Source: Cycloclasticus sp. (GTDB lineage Bacteria > Pseudomonadota > Gammaproteobacteria > Methylococcales > Cycloclasticaceae). Taken from it: a stretch of DNA of 14,667 nucleotides. Shown one piece after another: positions 6,660-13,119 of the stretch (position 1 is the first letter of the stretch; every line of letters begins with the position of its first letter). The position numbers and the translations under genes are program-made. The notes under the pieces are model-generated. The model made no database searches, was not told where the DNA came from, and saw only the letters and a list, made by a program, of their open reading frames with translations. The stretch covers positions 1-14,667 of the forward strand of contig JAHRWG010000002.1 of assembly GCA_019090295.1 (NCBI GenBank). The letters run 5' to 3'.

Positions 6660-7582
6660 AGCAATTGAGTAAATAGCTGGTTAAGTGTGGGTGCTATTAA
6701 AATATAGCTAATAGTCCCAAGGGTTAAGGCAGTACAAAATAAGCTGGAATCTAATTTAAAACGATCTGCCAAGGCAATGCCAACAATAACAGGCGGTGCG
6801 GCAGCGGTAATGCTGGTAATAATAAGCGCATCACCGATTAAGCCAATAGGCTGGCCAATGGATAAAGCTAGGAAGGGGCTAAGAACGAGTTTGATAAGCA
6901 TGGCGGGGATAATTAACAGCGCATACTTTAAGCTACCTATTTTAAAGTTAACACCAACCATAATAAGCAGCATGGGGACGGTTGCTAAGCCCAGCATTTT
7001 TAAAGCTTGGATGATTGTTTCATGGGGTGTCCAGTCAAAATAACGGCAGGCTAACGCAATAAAAATGGCCCAAACAGGCGGCATAAAGAGAAGTTCTCGA
7101 CCTAAATGACCATTCGCAACCCGTGTGCCAAAATGCGCTGAAATCAGAACAGCTGCTGTCCATACAAATGGTACCGTGGCTAATAAATCATAAATAAGTG
7201 GAATACTGGTCATATCGGTACTAAAAAGCGCCTCTATGGTGGGAACAGATATACCCATGCCATTACCAAAACTAGCCGCTAGAATTAAGGCACCGGCTTG
7301 AGCGCGAGAAATATAACCGTAGCGAGACAGTAAAGAAAAAAGAACCATGCTGAGTGCAAGGCAAATACTAATGGTGGCAAGGCCAGTAAGGGGGACTTGG
7401 TAAAGCTCTTTTTTAAGAGGAGAAATAAGAAGAATATATAGAATAAGTGCCGGAGCCATAAAGTTCATAACTAGAGAACTAAGCGTGCTGCGAAGCTGCT
7501 GTGCACTGACCCCGCCTGGTTCGATACGCTGCCATAAAAGGCCGCCGGAGAGAACTAAAACCATTGGAATTAACGCTGACAT
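6656..7582 (-). CDS. AEC (auxin efflux carrier/malate permease) family transporter
   Basis: From ATG 7582 this is a 308-residue inner-membrane protein with about ten hydrophobic segments, matching the AEC family (MdcF/MleP-like; usually 300-320 residues). Recognisable features are the opening MSALIPMVLVLSGGLLW, the LVMNFMAPALIL segment at about 37-48 and the glycine-rich ASFGNGMGISVPTIEAL at about 103-119. AEC members move small organic acids such as malate or malonate, or export auxin-like compounds; the substrate here is unknown. A TTG at 7600 also opens the frame, but it would overlap the upstream gene by 17 bases. ATG 7582 sits one base after the MFS_3 stop (TAATATG) with AGGG upstream, so it is preferred. 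The 3' end overlaps the next gene by 4 bases. Confidence 0.86.
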   Translation of the reverse strand: MSALIPMVLVLSGGLLWQRIEPGGVSAQQLRSTLSSLVMNFMAPALILYILLISPLKKELYQVPLTGLATISICLALSMVLFSLLSRYGYISRAQAGALILAASFGNGMGISVPTIEALFSTDMTSIPLIYDLLATVPFVWTAAVLISAHFGTRVANGHLGRELLFMPPVWAIFIALACRYFDWTPHETIIQALKMLGLATVPMLLIMVGVNFKIGSLKYALLIIPAMLIKLVLSPFLALSIGQPIGLIGDALIITSITAAAPPVIVGIALADRFKLDSSLFCTALTLGTISYILIAPTLNQLFTQLL

Positions 7583-7583
7583 A

Positions 7584-9164
7584 TTAAGGTTTCCCTGCAA
7601 TTTTGATGGATATTAGAGGCGGTTTATCACCCTCATGTAATGCCATTACTTTATCGCGAACAGCGACTTCGGGTGCTGTCATACGCTGGCGTTGGCGTAA
7701 GACCTCAAGCCATGATTCAGATAGGTAGACTTCGGAGAACAGCTGCTGATTATTAGCATCATGAAAAATCTGCCAAAAGTACGCACCATTACGTTGCCTG
7801 TTCGCGCGCATATCAGTCATAAGCGCTAAGAACTGCTCTGTTTTATCCGTCGGAATACAGTATTCAATCATTACCATAACGGGGCCCTTATCAGCCTCAA
7901 TAGACTCTTCAGGAATTGAAATGGCCCATTGTGCGGCTGTGTCTACATCTAGTTTGTCGTTAGCCACAGCAAATCGCTTGCTTAAAAAGAGGGTCATCAA
8001 TAAACCAACGGCGGCAATAGAGATAGATGTATGGGTGCTATAGGCATCAGATAATCTGCCCCAAAGTAAACTTCCAAGAGCAGTACTGCCCCCAAACGTT
8101 AGCATGACCAGTGAAATAGTTCTGGCACGGACCCAGTTAGGGACAACGAGTTGGGCGGCAAGAATAAATGAAGAAAAGCTAAAAATCCATGCGATACCTA
8201 AAGAAATTAAGGTGATGGCCAGTGTCCAGAGGTTTGGAATGTAAGCTAATAATAAAAGCGGGAGTGCCAATAAAAGAGTCGCAATACTAATGATTTGGTT
8301 GCGCACCATAACGCGATGGCACTTAGGTAATAAAAAGGCGCCTGCTATGGTTCCAATGCCAATAACAGCCATTGAAATACCATAGTTTTGAGCGCTCATA
8401 TGCATTTCACGAATAATGATGACGGGCAGTAACGCCCACGTGACACTGGCAAAAAAGAAGAAGCAAAAGCTTCTAAATAAAACGATTCTTAATGACGGTA
8501 CGTTTTTAGTGTAACGAAGGCCAGACTTAAACGCGCCTACGAAACGCTCAACCGGCAACACAGAAGAACTGATGGTTTTTTTGGGCTGCCATTTGTAAAG
8601 AGAGTAAATCATCACCGTGAAGGACAAGGCGTTCAACGCAAAAATAGCAGTTGTGCCGGCTTTAAAAATAAGTATGCCACCAATGGCAGGGCCAATAGCG
8701 CGGGTAACATTGGTACTAAGAGTGTTAAGGGTAATGGAGCTGCCTAAATGCTCTCTTGGTGCAAAGTCCGGTACGCTGGCAGCCCAAGCAGGTCGCATAA
8801 TGGCATTGCCTATGCCTAGCGCGAAGGTGAAAAGTAACAGTAACAAGGGCGTTATCACGTCGTAATAAGCACAAAGGGTTAGCCCAACCGCGGTCAGAAA
8901 CATAAAAATATGAATAACCATCAACATGCGGCGGTGACTCACTAAATCGGCTAAGGTGCCTGCTGGGTAAGCTAAAAAAAGGAAGGGAAGAGAAATGGCC
9001 GTTTGAATAAGCGCAATATACATGGCCGAGGTTGGCATAGAGGCCATCAGCCACGTACTGCCAATTTCATTCATCCAAGTTCCAATATTGGAAATAGTCA
9101 TGGTGACCCACATAACTCGAAATAGAGGCGACTGAAAAGGCGCTGTTAAGGGGCTTTGTTTCAT
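7584..9164 (-). CDS. MFS_3-family exporter with C-terminal monooxygenase-like domain
   Basis: From ATG 9164 the protein has 526 residues. Residues about 10-400 are an MFS transporter of the EntS-like MFS_3 (transmembrane secretion effector) type: motif A GTLADLVSHRR at 69-79, RPAWAASVPD at 124-133 and VPNWVRARTI at 341-350. Residues about 428-515 form a soluble C-terminal domain resembling antibiotic-biosynthesis-monooxygenase (dimeric alpha-beta barrel) domains, with VMIEYCIP, FWQIFHD and LFSEVYLSESWLEVLRQ. This architecture is known in the family; whether the tail is catalytic is unclear. The frame also opens from a TTG at 9188, but a TATAAT box at 9206-9201 would place transcription start only a few bases before that codon, so ATG 9164 is preferred. 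It is the first gene of a three-transporter operon. Substrates of such proteins include siderophores and drugs. Confidence 0.87.
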   Translation of the reverse strand: MKQSPLTAPFQSPLFRVMWVTMTISNIGTWMNEIGSTWLMASMPTSAMYIALIQTAISLPFLFLAYPAGTLADLVSHRRMLMVIHIFMFLTAVGLTLCAYYDVITPLLLLLFTFALGIGNAIMRPAWAASVPDFAPREHLGSSITLNTLSTNVTRAIGPAIGGILIFKAGTTAIFALNALSFTVMIYSLYKWQPKKTISSSVLPVERFVGAFKSGLRYTKNVPSLRIVLFRSFCFFFFASVTWALLPVIIIREMHMSAQNYGISMAVIGIGTIAGAFLLPKCHRVMVRNQIISIATLLLALPLLLLAYIPNLWTLAITLISLGIAWIFSFSSFILAAQLVVPNWVRARTISLVMLTFGGSTALGSLLWGRLSDAYSTHTSISIAAVGLLMTLFLSKRFAVANDKLDVDTAAQWAISIPEESIEADKGPVMVMIEYCIPTDKTEQFLALMTDMRANRQRNGAYFWQIFHDANNQQLFSEVYLSESWLEVLRQRQRMTAPEVAVRDKVMALHEGDKPPLISIKIAGKP

Positions 9165-9193
9165 AAGGTATGCTGTCGAGTTAAGCAAACGAG

Positions 9194-9231
9194 GGGTCTC
9201 ATTATATCAGGCTGGTACGCTAATGGGTCTC
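9194..9231 (-). promoter_or_regulatory. Promoter of transporter operon with spaced direct repeat
   Basis: On the minus strand a perfect TATAAT lies at 9206-9201, about 37 bases before ATG 9164. No good -35 match is present at 16-18 bases spacing. GAGACCC occurs at 9231-9225, over the -35 position, and again at 9200-9194, next to the expected start of transcription. The copies are 31 bases apart, about three helical turns. The -10 element is convincing; the operator role of the repeats is inference. Confidence 0.5.
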
Positions 9232-9332
9232 TTTAAGATAACCGCTGGAAAGGTTGCTGTTCGATATGAGCTGATTAAATGATAGGTAAACCCAAAATAA
9301 ACATCTAATCTTTTAACGACTTAGGCAGCGTG

Positions 9333-9338
9333 TATGAT
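9333..9338 (+). promoter_or_regulatory. Candidate -10 element for nfeD-qmcA operon
   Basis: TATGAT matches the sigma-70 -10 consensus at five of six positions and lies about 75 bases before the NfeD-like start. The -35 region (near 9310-9316) is T-rich but not a good match. It shares a 222-base divergent region with the transporter-operon promoter on the other strand. Apart from these elements and the inverted repeat at 9347-9388, I see nothing else in that region. Confidence 0.3.
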
Positions 9339-9346
9339 GAGGGTAT

Positions 9347-9388
9347 TAAGCAGGCATAGGCGATAAGCTTGAAAGTATGCATTGCTTA
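9347..9388 (+). promoter_or_regulatory. Imperfect inverted repeat in the nfeD leader
   Basis: TAAGCA (9347-9352) and GCATA (9354-9358) pair with TATGC (9376-9380) and TGCTTA (9383-9388), giving 11 base pairs interrupted by a 1x2 internal loop around a 17-base apical loop. It lies between the candidate -10 and the ribosome site. It could be an operator palindrome or a 5' leader hairpin. Confidence 0.35.
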
Positions 9389-9410
9389 GACAATAAAAAA
9401 CAGGAGACGG

Positions 9411-9869
9411 ATGATGGGGTTTGATTTGGCCTATTGGCATTGGTTGGTATTGGGGATGTCGTTAATTGCTTTTGAGATATTTATACCGAGCTTTACCGTG
9501 CTCTGGTTTGGCTTGGGTGCATTGGTTGTCGCACTTGTTTTATTATTATGGCCTGATTTAGCCGTCAGTTGGCAACTGCTCGGGTGGACCGTGCTATCAG
9601 TCATATTTGCACTCGCTTGGTTTAAGTTTTTGAAACCCAAAATGACCGATAGAACCAAGGCAGGCATTGCTCAAGAAGCAATTGTGGGTGAGATCGGTTT
9701 TGTTATTAGAGCGCCTCAAGAGGTATCACGCGGTAGAGTACGCTTTACAACCCCAGTTTTAGGTGATGATGAATGGGACTTTATTTGTGAAACAGATGTG
9801 AACGTAGGTGATAAAGTTAGTATTAAAGAAGCATCGGGTAATACGTTAATGGTGTTTAAAGTACGTTAA
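9411..9869 (+). CDS. NfeD-like membrane protein (YbbJ type)
   Basis: This 152-residue protein is a short NfeD family member. Hydrophobic segments at about 8-26, 28-48 and 54-74 anchor it in the inner membrane, and residues about 88-152 form the small OB-fold-like beta domain (VGEIGFVIR, GRVRFTTPVLGDDEWDF, VGDKVSIKEASGNTLMVFKV). NfeD proteins of this type are encoded next to SPFH/stomatin-like proteins and are thought to bind them in the membrane, as with E. coli YbbJ and QmcA; that partner gene follows after 13 bases. AGGAG at 9402-9406 lies 4 bases from ATG 9411 and 7 bases from the in-frame ATG 9414, so the second Met may be the true start. The role in envelope quality control or microdomain assembly is inferred from the family. 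Confidence 0.88.
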   Translation: MMGFDLAYWHWLVLGMSLIAFEIFIPSFTVLWFGLGALVVALVLLLWPDLAVSWQLLGWTVLSVIFALAWFKFLKPKMTDRTKAGIAQEAIVGEIGFVIRAPQEVSRGRVRFTTPVLGDDEWDFICETDVNVGDKVSIKEASGNTLMVFKVR

Positions 9870-9882
9870 TTGACAGGAGTTT

Positions 9883-10740
9883 ATGATGAATGAAGTAGGA
9901 ATAGTAACATTGGCCTTTTTTGGTTTGGTCTTTTTAACCATTTGGATGGGGGTTAAGCTTGTAGCGCAAGGTTCCAAACAAGTGGTACAACGTTTAGGAA
10001 AGTATCATAAAACATTGGGGCCTGGCCTGAACTGGATTATGCCTTATGTTGACCAGGTCGCCTATAAGGTGACGACTAAAGATATAGTGATGGATATCCC
10101 TTCTCAAGAAGTGATTACTCAAGACAATGCCGTGATCATTGCCAATGCGGTGTCGTACATTAATATCGTGGCGCCTGAAAAGGCAGTCTATGGTGTTGAG
10201 GACTACCGGCTAGCTATTAAAACATTAGTACAAACATCGCTACGCTCAATTATTGGCGAAATGAAACTCGATGATGCCTTATCATCCAGAGAGTTAATTA
10301 AGGCCCGTTTAAAAGAAGCCATATCGGATGATATTGCCGATTGGGGCATTACCCTTAAAACTGTAGAAATCCAAGATATTACGCCGTCGGGAACCATGCA
10401 AAATGCCATGGAAGAACAAGCAGCAGCAGAAAGGCAGCGCAGGGCCGTGGTGACGCGAGCTGAAGGAGAAAAGGCAGCCGCTATTCTAGAAGCGGAAGGG
10501 CGTCTAGCAGCCTCTAAGCGAGATGGTGAAGCCCAGGTTGTACTGGCTGAAGCCAGTAAAACAGCCATTACTAAGGTTGCTGAGGCCATCCAGAACAAAG
10601 AGTTACCAGTGATGTATATTTTGGGTGAGAAGTATGTGGACGCAATAAGGGACATGTCCGTGTCAGAGAATGCAAAAACCATTCTATTGCCAGCCGACCT
10701 TCCTGCCGCTATAAGAGGGATGCTGGGTGGCGGTAAGTAA
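9883..10740 (+). CDS. qmcA: SPFH/band 7 (stomatin-like) protein, QmcA type
   Basis: This 285-residue protein has one N-terminal membrane segment (about 7-27), an SPFH/band 7 domain (about 30-190) and a helical Ala/Glu-rich region (about 173-240). Landmarks are VVQRLGKYHKTLGPGLNW near 34-51, TKDIVMDIPSQEVITQDN at 65-82, RSIIGEMKLDDALSSR at 121-136, and QAAAERQRRAVVTRAEGEK at 179-197. It matches E. coli QmcA and slipins, which oligomerise into cage-like membrane structures; QmcA is implicated in membrane protein quality control with FtsH-HflKC. The NfeD-like gene just upstream is the expected partner. AGGAG at 9875-9879 is 3 bases from ATG 9883 and 6 bases from ATG 9886, so translation may begin at the second Met. 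The family is certain; the symbol is by orthology of type and neighbour. Confidence 0.92.
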   Translation: MMNEVGIVTLAFFGLVFLTIWMGVKLVAQGSKQVVQRLGKYHKTLGPGLNWIMPYVDQVAYKVTTKDIVMDIPSQEVITQDNAVIIANAVSYINIVAPEKAVYGVEDYRLAIKTLVQTSLRSIIGEMKLDDALSSRELIKARLKEAISDDIADWGITLKTVEIQDITPSGTMQNAMEEQAAAERQRRAVVTRAEGEKAAAILEAEGRLAASKRDGEAQVVLAEASKTAITKVAEAIQNKELPVMYILGEKYVDAIRDMSVSENAKTILLPADLPAAIRGMLGGGK

Positions 10741-10780
10741 GTAACTCTTACGTATTGTCAGCTCAATAAGGGCCAGTTAA

Positions 10781-10812
10781 TTGACCTAGCCCCTTAAATG
10801 GAGCTGGGTCAA
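10781..10812. terminator. Hairpin between convergent qmcA and slyB-like genes
   Basis: A 32-base element pairs TTGACCTAGC (10781-10790) with GCTGGGTCAA (10803-10812), ten pairs with one G-U. After one mismatch two further C-G pairs form, closing a small AT-rich loop. It sits in the 82-base gap between two genes that end toward each other, where a bidirectional terminator is expected. Neither side has a strong T tract, so intrinsic termination may be weak or the element may mainly protect 3' ends. Confidence 0.55.
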
Positions 10813-10822
10813 TCTTCTAAAA

Positions 10823-11296
10823 CTATTGGATAATATGGGTTTTTCCGTCGGTAGCCGTGATCACTTTTACGGAGTCACCTTTGCTGTACATTATATTTAT
10901 ATTGGCTTCTTGGATAACCGATAAGGTACGACCAGTACTTGTTTGAACGGTTATTTGTACGCCATTGTCGGTGCTGTACATGGCCTCAGCTTTGTTGCCA
11001 ATCATGCCACCAATAACTGCGCCAGCAACCGCTGCTGCTGCGCTTCCTTTGCCACCACCTATACTGCTGCCGGCAATGCCACCAATTAGGCCACCCGCTG
11101 TTTTACCCACTAAGTTACCTTCAGAATCAATGGTGACAGCTTGTACATCTACAACAGTGGCATATGTCACCTTAAGAGCTTGGTTGGTCTCGCTATCAAC
11201 GTAGCTGGCACTCGCTTGACCATAAGGGTTTGGGGTGGAACAAGCAGTTAAGCTTAGTGCTATAAGAGCAAATAAAGGGGCTGTTAAAATTCTCAT
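10823..11296 (-). CDS. slyB: SlyB-like glycine-zipper outer membrane lipoprotein
   Basis: This 157-residue lipoprotein precursor has a short signal peptide ending in lipobox LTAC, with Cys19 as the predicted lipidated residue. Serine at +2 predicts outer-membrane sorting. The mature part contains KVTYATVVDVQAV (42-54), then a glycine-zipper hairpin rich in GxxxG-type spacing (about 65-101, AGGLIGGIAGSSIGGG and AGAVIGGMIGN), then a beta-rich tail with VQITVQTSTGRTLSVIQE and KGDSVKV. Length and order match E. coli SlyB (155 residues), a PhoP-regulated protein that supports outer-membrane integrity under stress. A good AGGAG site lies 5 bases before ATG 11296. The gene follows the LEA14-like lipoprotein by 40 bases and may be the last gene of a four-gene minus-strand cluster. 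The symbol is assigned from sequence resemblance. Confidence 0.83.
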   Translation of the reverse strand: MRILTAPLFALIALSLTACSTPNPYGQASASYVDSETNQALKVTYATVVDVQAVTIDSEGNLVGKTAGGLIGGIAGSSIGGGKGSAAAAVAGAVIGGMIGNKAEAMYSTDNGVQITVQTSTGRTLSVIQEANINIMYSKGDSVKVITATDGKTHIIQ

Positions 11297-11336
11297 AATG
11301 TCTCCTAAATATATTTTTTGTCAGGGTGTTGCGTGG

Positions 11337-11858
11337 TTAATGGGCCGCGACATATAAGCGACTTAGGTCAATTTCGCCAGTGGTTTCAAAGGGAAGGGAC
11401 GTGAAAGTACGCAAACTATAATGCTGCGTCTTATGGCCAAATTTAATGGTTCCCAAACTGACCTTTCCAGCGAGGCGATAAGGCAATAATCGATGGCTAG
11501 CAATCCCAAAGCTAGCAAGTTGGCTCTGTAAGTTAAAGGTTGTACCTAGTAACGGAACGCAGAGAATACGTTCTCCAAACCCTGGTACCTCAAGGTATTG
11601 ACTAGACACACCGTCGGCGAGCGGTTTGCCACTGAGGGCAAGTGTATAGGTGAGCCCATTGATAAACAGAGCTGTTTCATTAGGGTTCCTAATGCGAAGC
11701 TCTAGTTGATACTGTTGCTCTAAGGGTTGGGTTTTTTCTAACTTGATACCCGCTAGGGTCACTAAGGGTGATTCAGCATGATAAGTAATGCCCGCACAAG
11801 CGCTTAACATTAAGCTAAGCACGGGTAAGAGAATGAGTTGACGAAAATTTAAGTTCAT
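11337..11858 (-). CDS. LEA14-like (LEA type 2/WHy domain) lipoprotein
   Basis: From ATG 11858 this is a 173-residue lipoprotein precursor. Its signal peptide ends in LSAC with Cys21 as the lipidation site. The mature part is a single LEA type 2 (water stress and hypersensitive response, WHy) beta-sandwich domain. The diagnostic LELRIRNPNE (52-61) and INGLTYTLALSGKPLADG (66-83) are followed by VPGFGE and further strands. Bacterial members are small envelope lipoproteins with poorly known roles, often suggested to stabilise proteins under stress. An upstream in-frame ATG at 11870 exists, but GGAG lies 6 bases before ATG 11858, which also gives a normal signal peptide, so the shorter form is preferred. 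It lies between a GST-like gene (56 bases) and the SlyB-like lipoprotein gene (40 bases). Confidence 0.82.
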   Translation of the reverse strand: MNLNFRQLILLPVLSLMLSACAGITYHAESPLVTLAGIKLEKTQPLEQQYQLELRIRNPNETALFINGLTYTLALSGKPLADGVSSQYLEVPGFGERILCVPLLGTTFNLQSQLASFGIASHRLLPYRLAGKVSLGTIKFGHKTQHYSLRTFTSLPFETTGEIDLSRLYVAAH

Positions 11859-11874
11859 ATGCAGCTCCATTAAC

Positions 11875-11890
11875 AGCTTAATACTAAGCT
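11875..11890. repeat. Perfect 16-base inverted repeat upstream of LEA14-like gene
   Basis: AGCTTA (11875-11880) and TAAGCT (11885-11890) are perfect inverted copies around four central bases. The element lies about 17 bases before the LEA14-like start in the 56-base gap after the GST-like gene. It could be a small operator, a leader hairpin or a chance palindrome; there is no T tract for termination. Confidence 0.3.
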
Positions 11891-11914
11891 AGAGCGTTAC
11901 AGAAAGATAGTGGT

Positions 11915-12556
11915 TTAGAGGTAGACTGGATCTTGCCCAGTAACCCAAGGGTCATATTTACTCATAATGTTGCTAAATAAATTTGACGTTAGGTAGTGGT
12001 CAAACCAACGTTGTAAATGCGGGTAGTTTGTTTGCCTAAACCATTCAATGTCAACATGAGCAAATTGTCGAATAAAGGGAAAAATGCCAATATCGGCCAG
12101 CGAGGGTGCATTGTCCAATAAAAAATCATGCTCAGACAGCTGCTGATCGAGGGAGCTTAAAAATTCTTCACCTTGCTGGCGGTAGTACTCAGCAGAGAAC
12201 TCAGGAAAACGGTCAGCATACTTATAATGATCTAAATGCTGCTTGAATGGGCCATCATTTTGTTGAATCAGCGCGTTCGCAGCAGCGATACGGGAGGCAG
12301 GGCCTCTCAGTGGGTTAGCTTTTTCATGTTGAGTTGCCCAGTGCACAATATCCCAGCTTTCATCAATAATTTGGCCACTAGGTAGCTGAAGCACAGGCAC
12401 CGTTGCTTTGGCAGAAATAGCCAGCATGTCTGCTGGCTTCTGGCGTAGAACAACTTCACGTAAGGCAACGCTAATCCCAGCGTCCTTTATAGCTAAACGG
12501 GCACGCATAGCGTAAGGACAGCGACGAAATGAGTATAAAATAGGGATATTGAGCAT
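11915..12556 (-). CDS. Glutathione S-transferase family protein
   Basis: From ATG 12556 this 213-residue cytoplasmic protein has the two-domain GST layout. A thioredoxin-like N-terminal domain (about 1-80) has ILYSFRRCPYAMRAR with Cys13-Pro-Tyr-Ala in the active-site position, a TVPVL segment at about 53-57 that holds the cis-proline, and an IDESWDI motif that binds the glutamyl part of glutathione. An all-helical C-terminal domain follows, with the N-capping-box-like SLADIGIFPFIRQF. A cysteine in place of Ser or Tyr points to the omega/glutaredoxin-2-like types, which do thiol transfer or reductive deglutathionylation, not classical conjugation. The frame is open further upstream, but that part lies inside the SlyD-like gene. 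ATG 12556 begins 7 bases after that gene's stop and fits the family N terminus. There is no Shine-Dalgarno, so coupling is likely. Confidence 0.85.
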   Translation of the reverse strand: MLNIPILYSFRRCPYAMRARLAIKDAGISVALREVVLRQKPADMLAISAKATVPVLQLPSGQIIDESWDIVHWATQHEKANPLRGPASRIAAANALIQQNDGPFKQHLDHYKYADRFPEFSAEYYRQQGEEFLSSLDQQLSEHDFLLDNAPSLADIGIFPFIRQFAHVDIEWFRQTNYPHLQRWFDHYLTSNLFSNIMSKYDPWVTGQDPVYL

Positions 12557-12563
12557 GAGGGAT

Positions 12564-13046
12564 TTAGTGCTGATGCCCGCCTGCACCATGAGCATGGCCG
12601 TGAGAAATTTCTTCTGCCGATGCTTCGCGGACGTCGACAATCTGAATGTCAAAATGCAAGGTTTGACCCGCTAGCGGGTGGTTGGTATCAACCTTAACCA
12701 TGAATTTCCCCACTTTTACAATGCTAACTTGGCGTTGACCTTTCTCTGTTTGGACCGTCGCAATCATACCCGGGCGCCAAGGCTGTTTTCCTATTAGGTG
12801 CTTAACAGGAATACGTTGAATTGAATCGTCAAAGCGCTCACCGTAACCGTCTTCAGGTTCAACACTAATGCTGAACTCGTCACCAGCTTCTCTGCCTTCC
12901 ATCGCTTTTTCCATGCCTTTGATCATGCTGCCATGGCCGTGTAATGAGGCAGTTGGTTCTAAGCCTTCAGATGATTCGATCAGTTCACCTTCGTCATTTT
13001 TAAGGGTGTAATGAAACTGTACAACGCTGTCTTTAGTAATTTTCAT
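12564..13046 (-). CDS. slyD: SlyD-like FKBP-type peptidyl-prolyl isomerase
   Basis: This 160-residue protein is an FKBP of the SlyD class. The FKBP half-domains are at about 1-70 and 120-140, and an insert-in-flap chaperone domain lies between them at about 72-119. Landmarks are VVQFHYTLKNDEGELIESS (8-26), LHGHGSMIKGMEKAMEG (35-51), EPEDGYGERFDDSIQRIP (63-80) and NHPLAGQTLHFDIQIVDVREA (120-140). Members catalyse prolyl isomerisation and act as folding chaperones. The C terminus (149-160) is a short tail with five histidines and no cysteines, much reduced compared with the long metal-binding tail of E. coli SlyD, so weak nickel or zinc binding is possible. No Shine-Dalgarno precedes ATG 13046. 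It is the first gene of a minus-strand cluster and divergent from the PHP gene. Confidence 0.9.
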   Translation of the reverse strand: MKITKDSVVQFHYTLKNDEGELIESSEGLEPTASLHGHGSMIKGMEKAMEGREAGDEFSISVEPEDGYGERFDDSIQRIPVKHLIGKQPWRPGMIATVQTEKGQRQVSIVKVGKFMVKVDTNHPLAGQTLHFDIQIVDVREASAEEISHGHAHGAGGHQH

Positions 13047-13080
13047 GAGGAATCAGTAATTATTTTAATTGATCGGCATT

Positions 13081-13110
13081 TTAACATTCTATGACGTGGC
13101 AGGGTGTAAA
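13081..13110 (+). promoter_or_regulatory. Candidate promoter of the PHP phosphatase gene
   Basis: In the 73-base divergent gap, TTAACA (13081-13086, five of six to TTGACA) and TGTAAA (13105-13110, four of six) are separated by 18 bases. Transcription would begin only a few bases before ATG 13120, suggesting a very short leader, in keeping with the lack of a good ribosome site. The opposite strand has AT-rich candidates for the slyD-like gene, but none with a convincing -35 at proper spacing. Confidence 0.25.
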
Positions 13111-13119
13111 CTAACGCGG

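Noticed and set aside
8725..9054. Minus-strand frame of 109 codons overlapping the N-terminal part of the MFS_3 gene.
   Set aside because: Same strand but another frame of a clearly conserved exporter; the composition is not protein-like and no start signal is seen.
9232..9275. GTTCGAT sequence and short pairing arms suggesting a tRNA-like fragment.
   Set aside because: No acceptor, anticodon or D arms can be drawn around it; only a 4-base AACC/GGTT stem is present.
10203..10682. Long open frame on the minus strand (159 codons) inside qmcA.
   Set aside because: It is fully antisense to a well-conserved SPFH gene, its product is Ser/Ala-rich without family features, and it has no ribosome site or promoter; a shadow frame.
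10965..11204. Plus-strand frame rich in Pro, Ala and Leu opposite the slyB-like gene.
   Set aside because: It is the antisense of the glycine-zipper codons, which gives Pro/Ala-rich text automatically; no other support.
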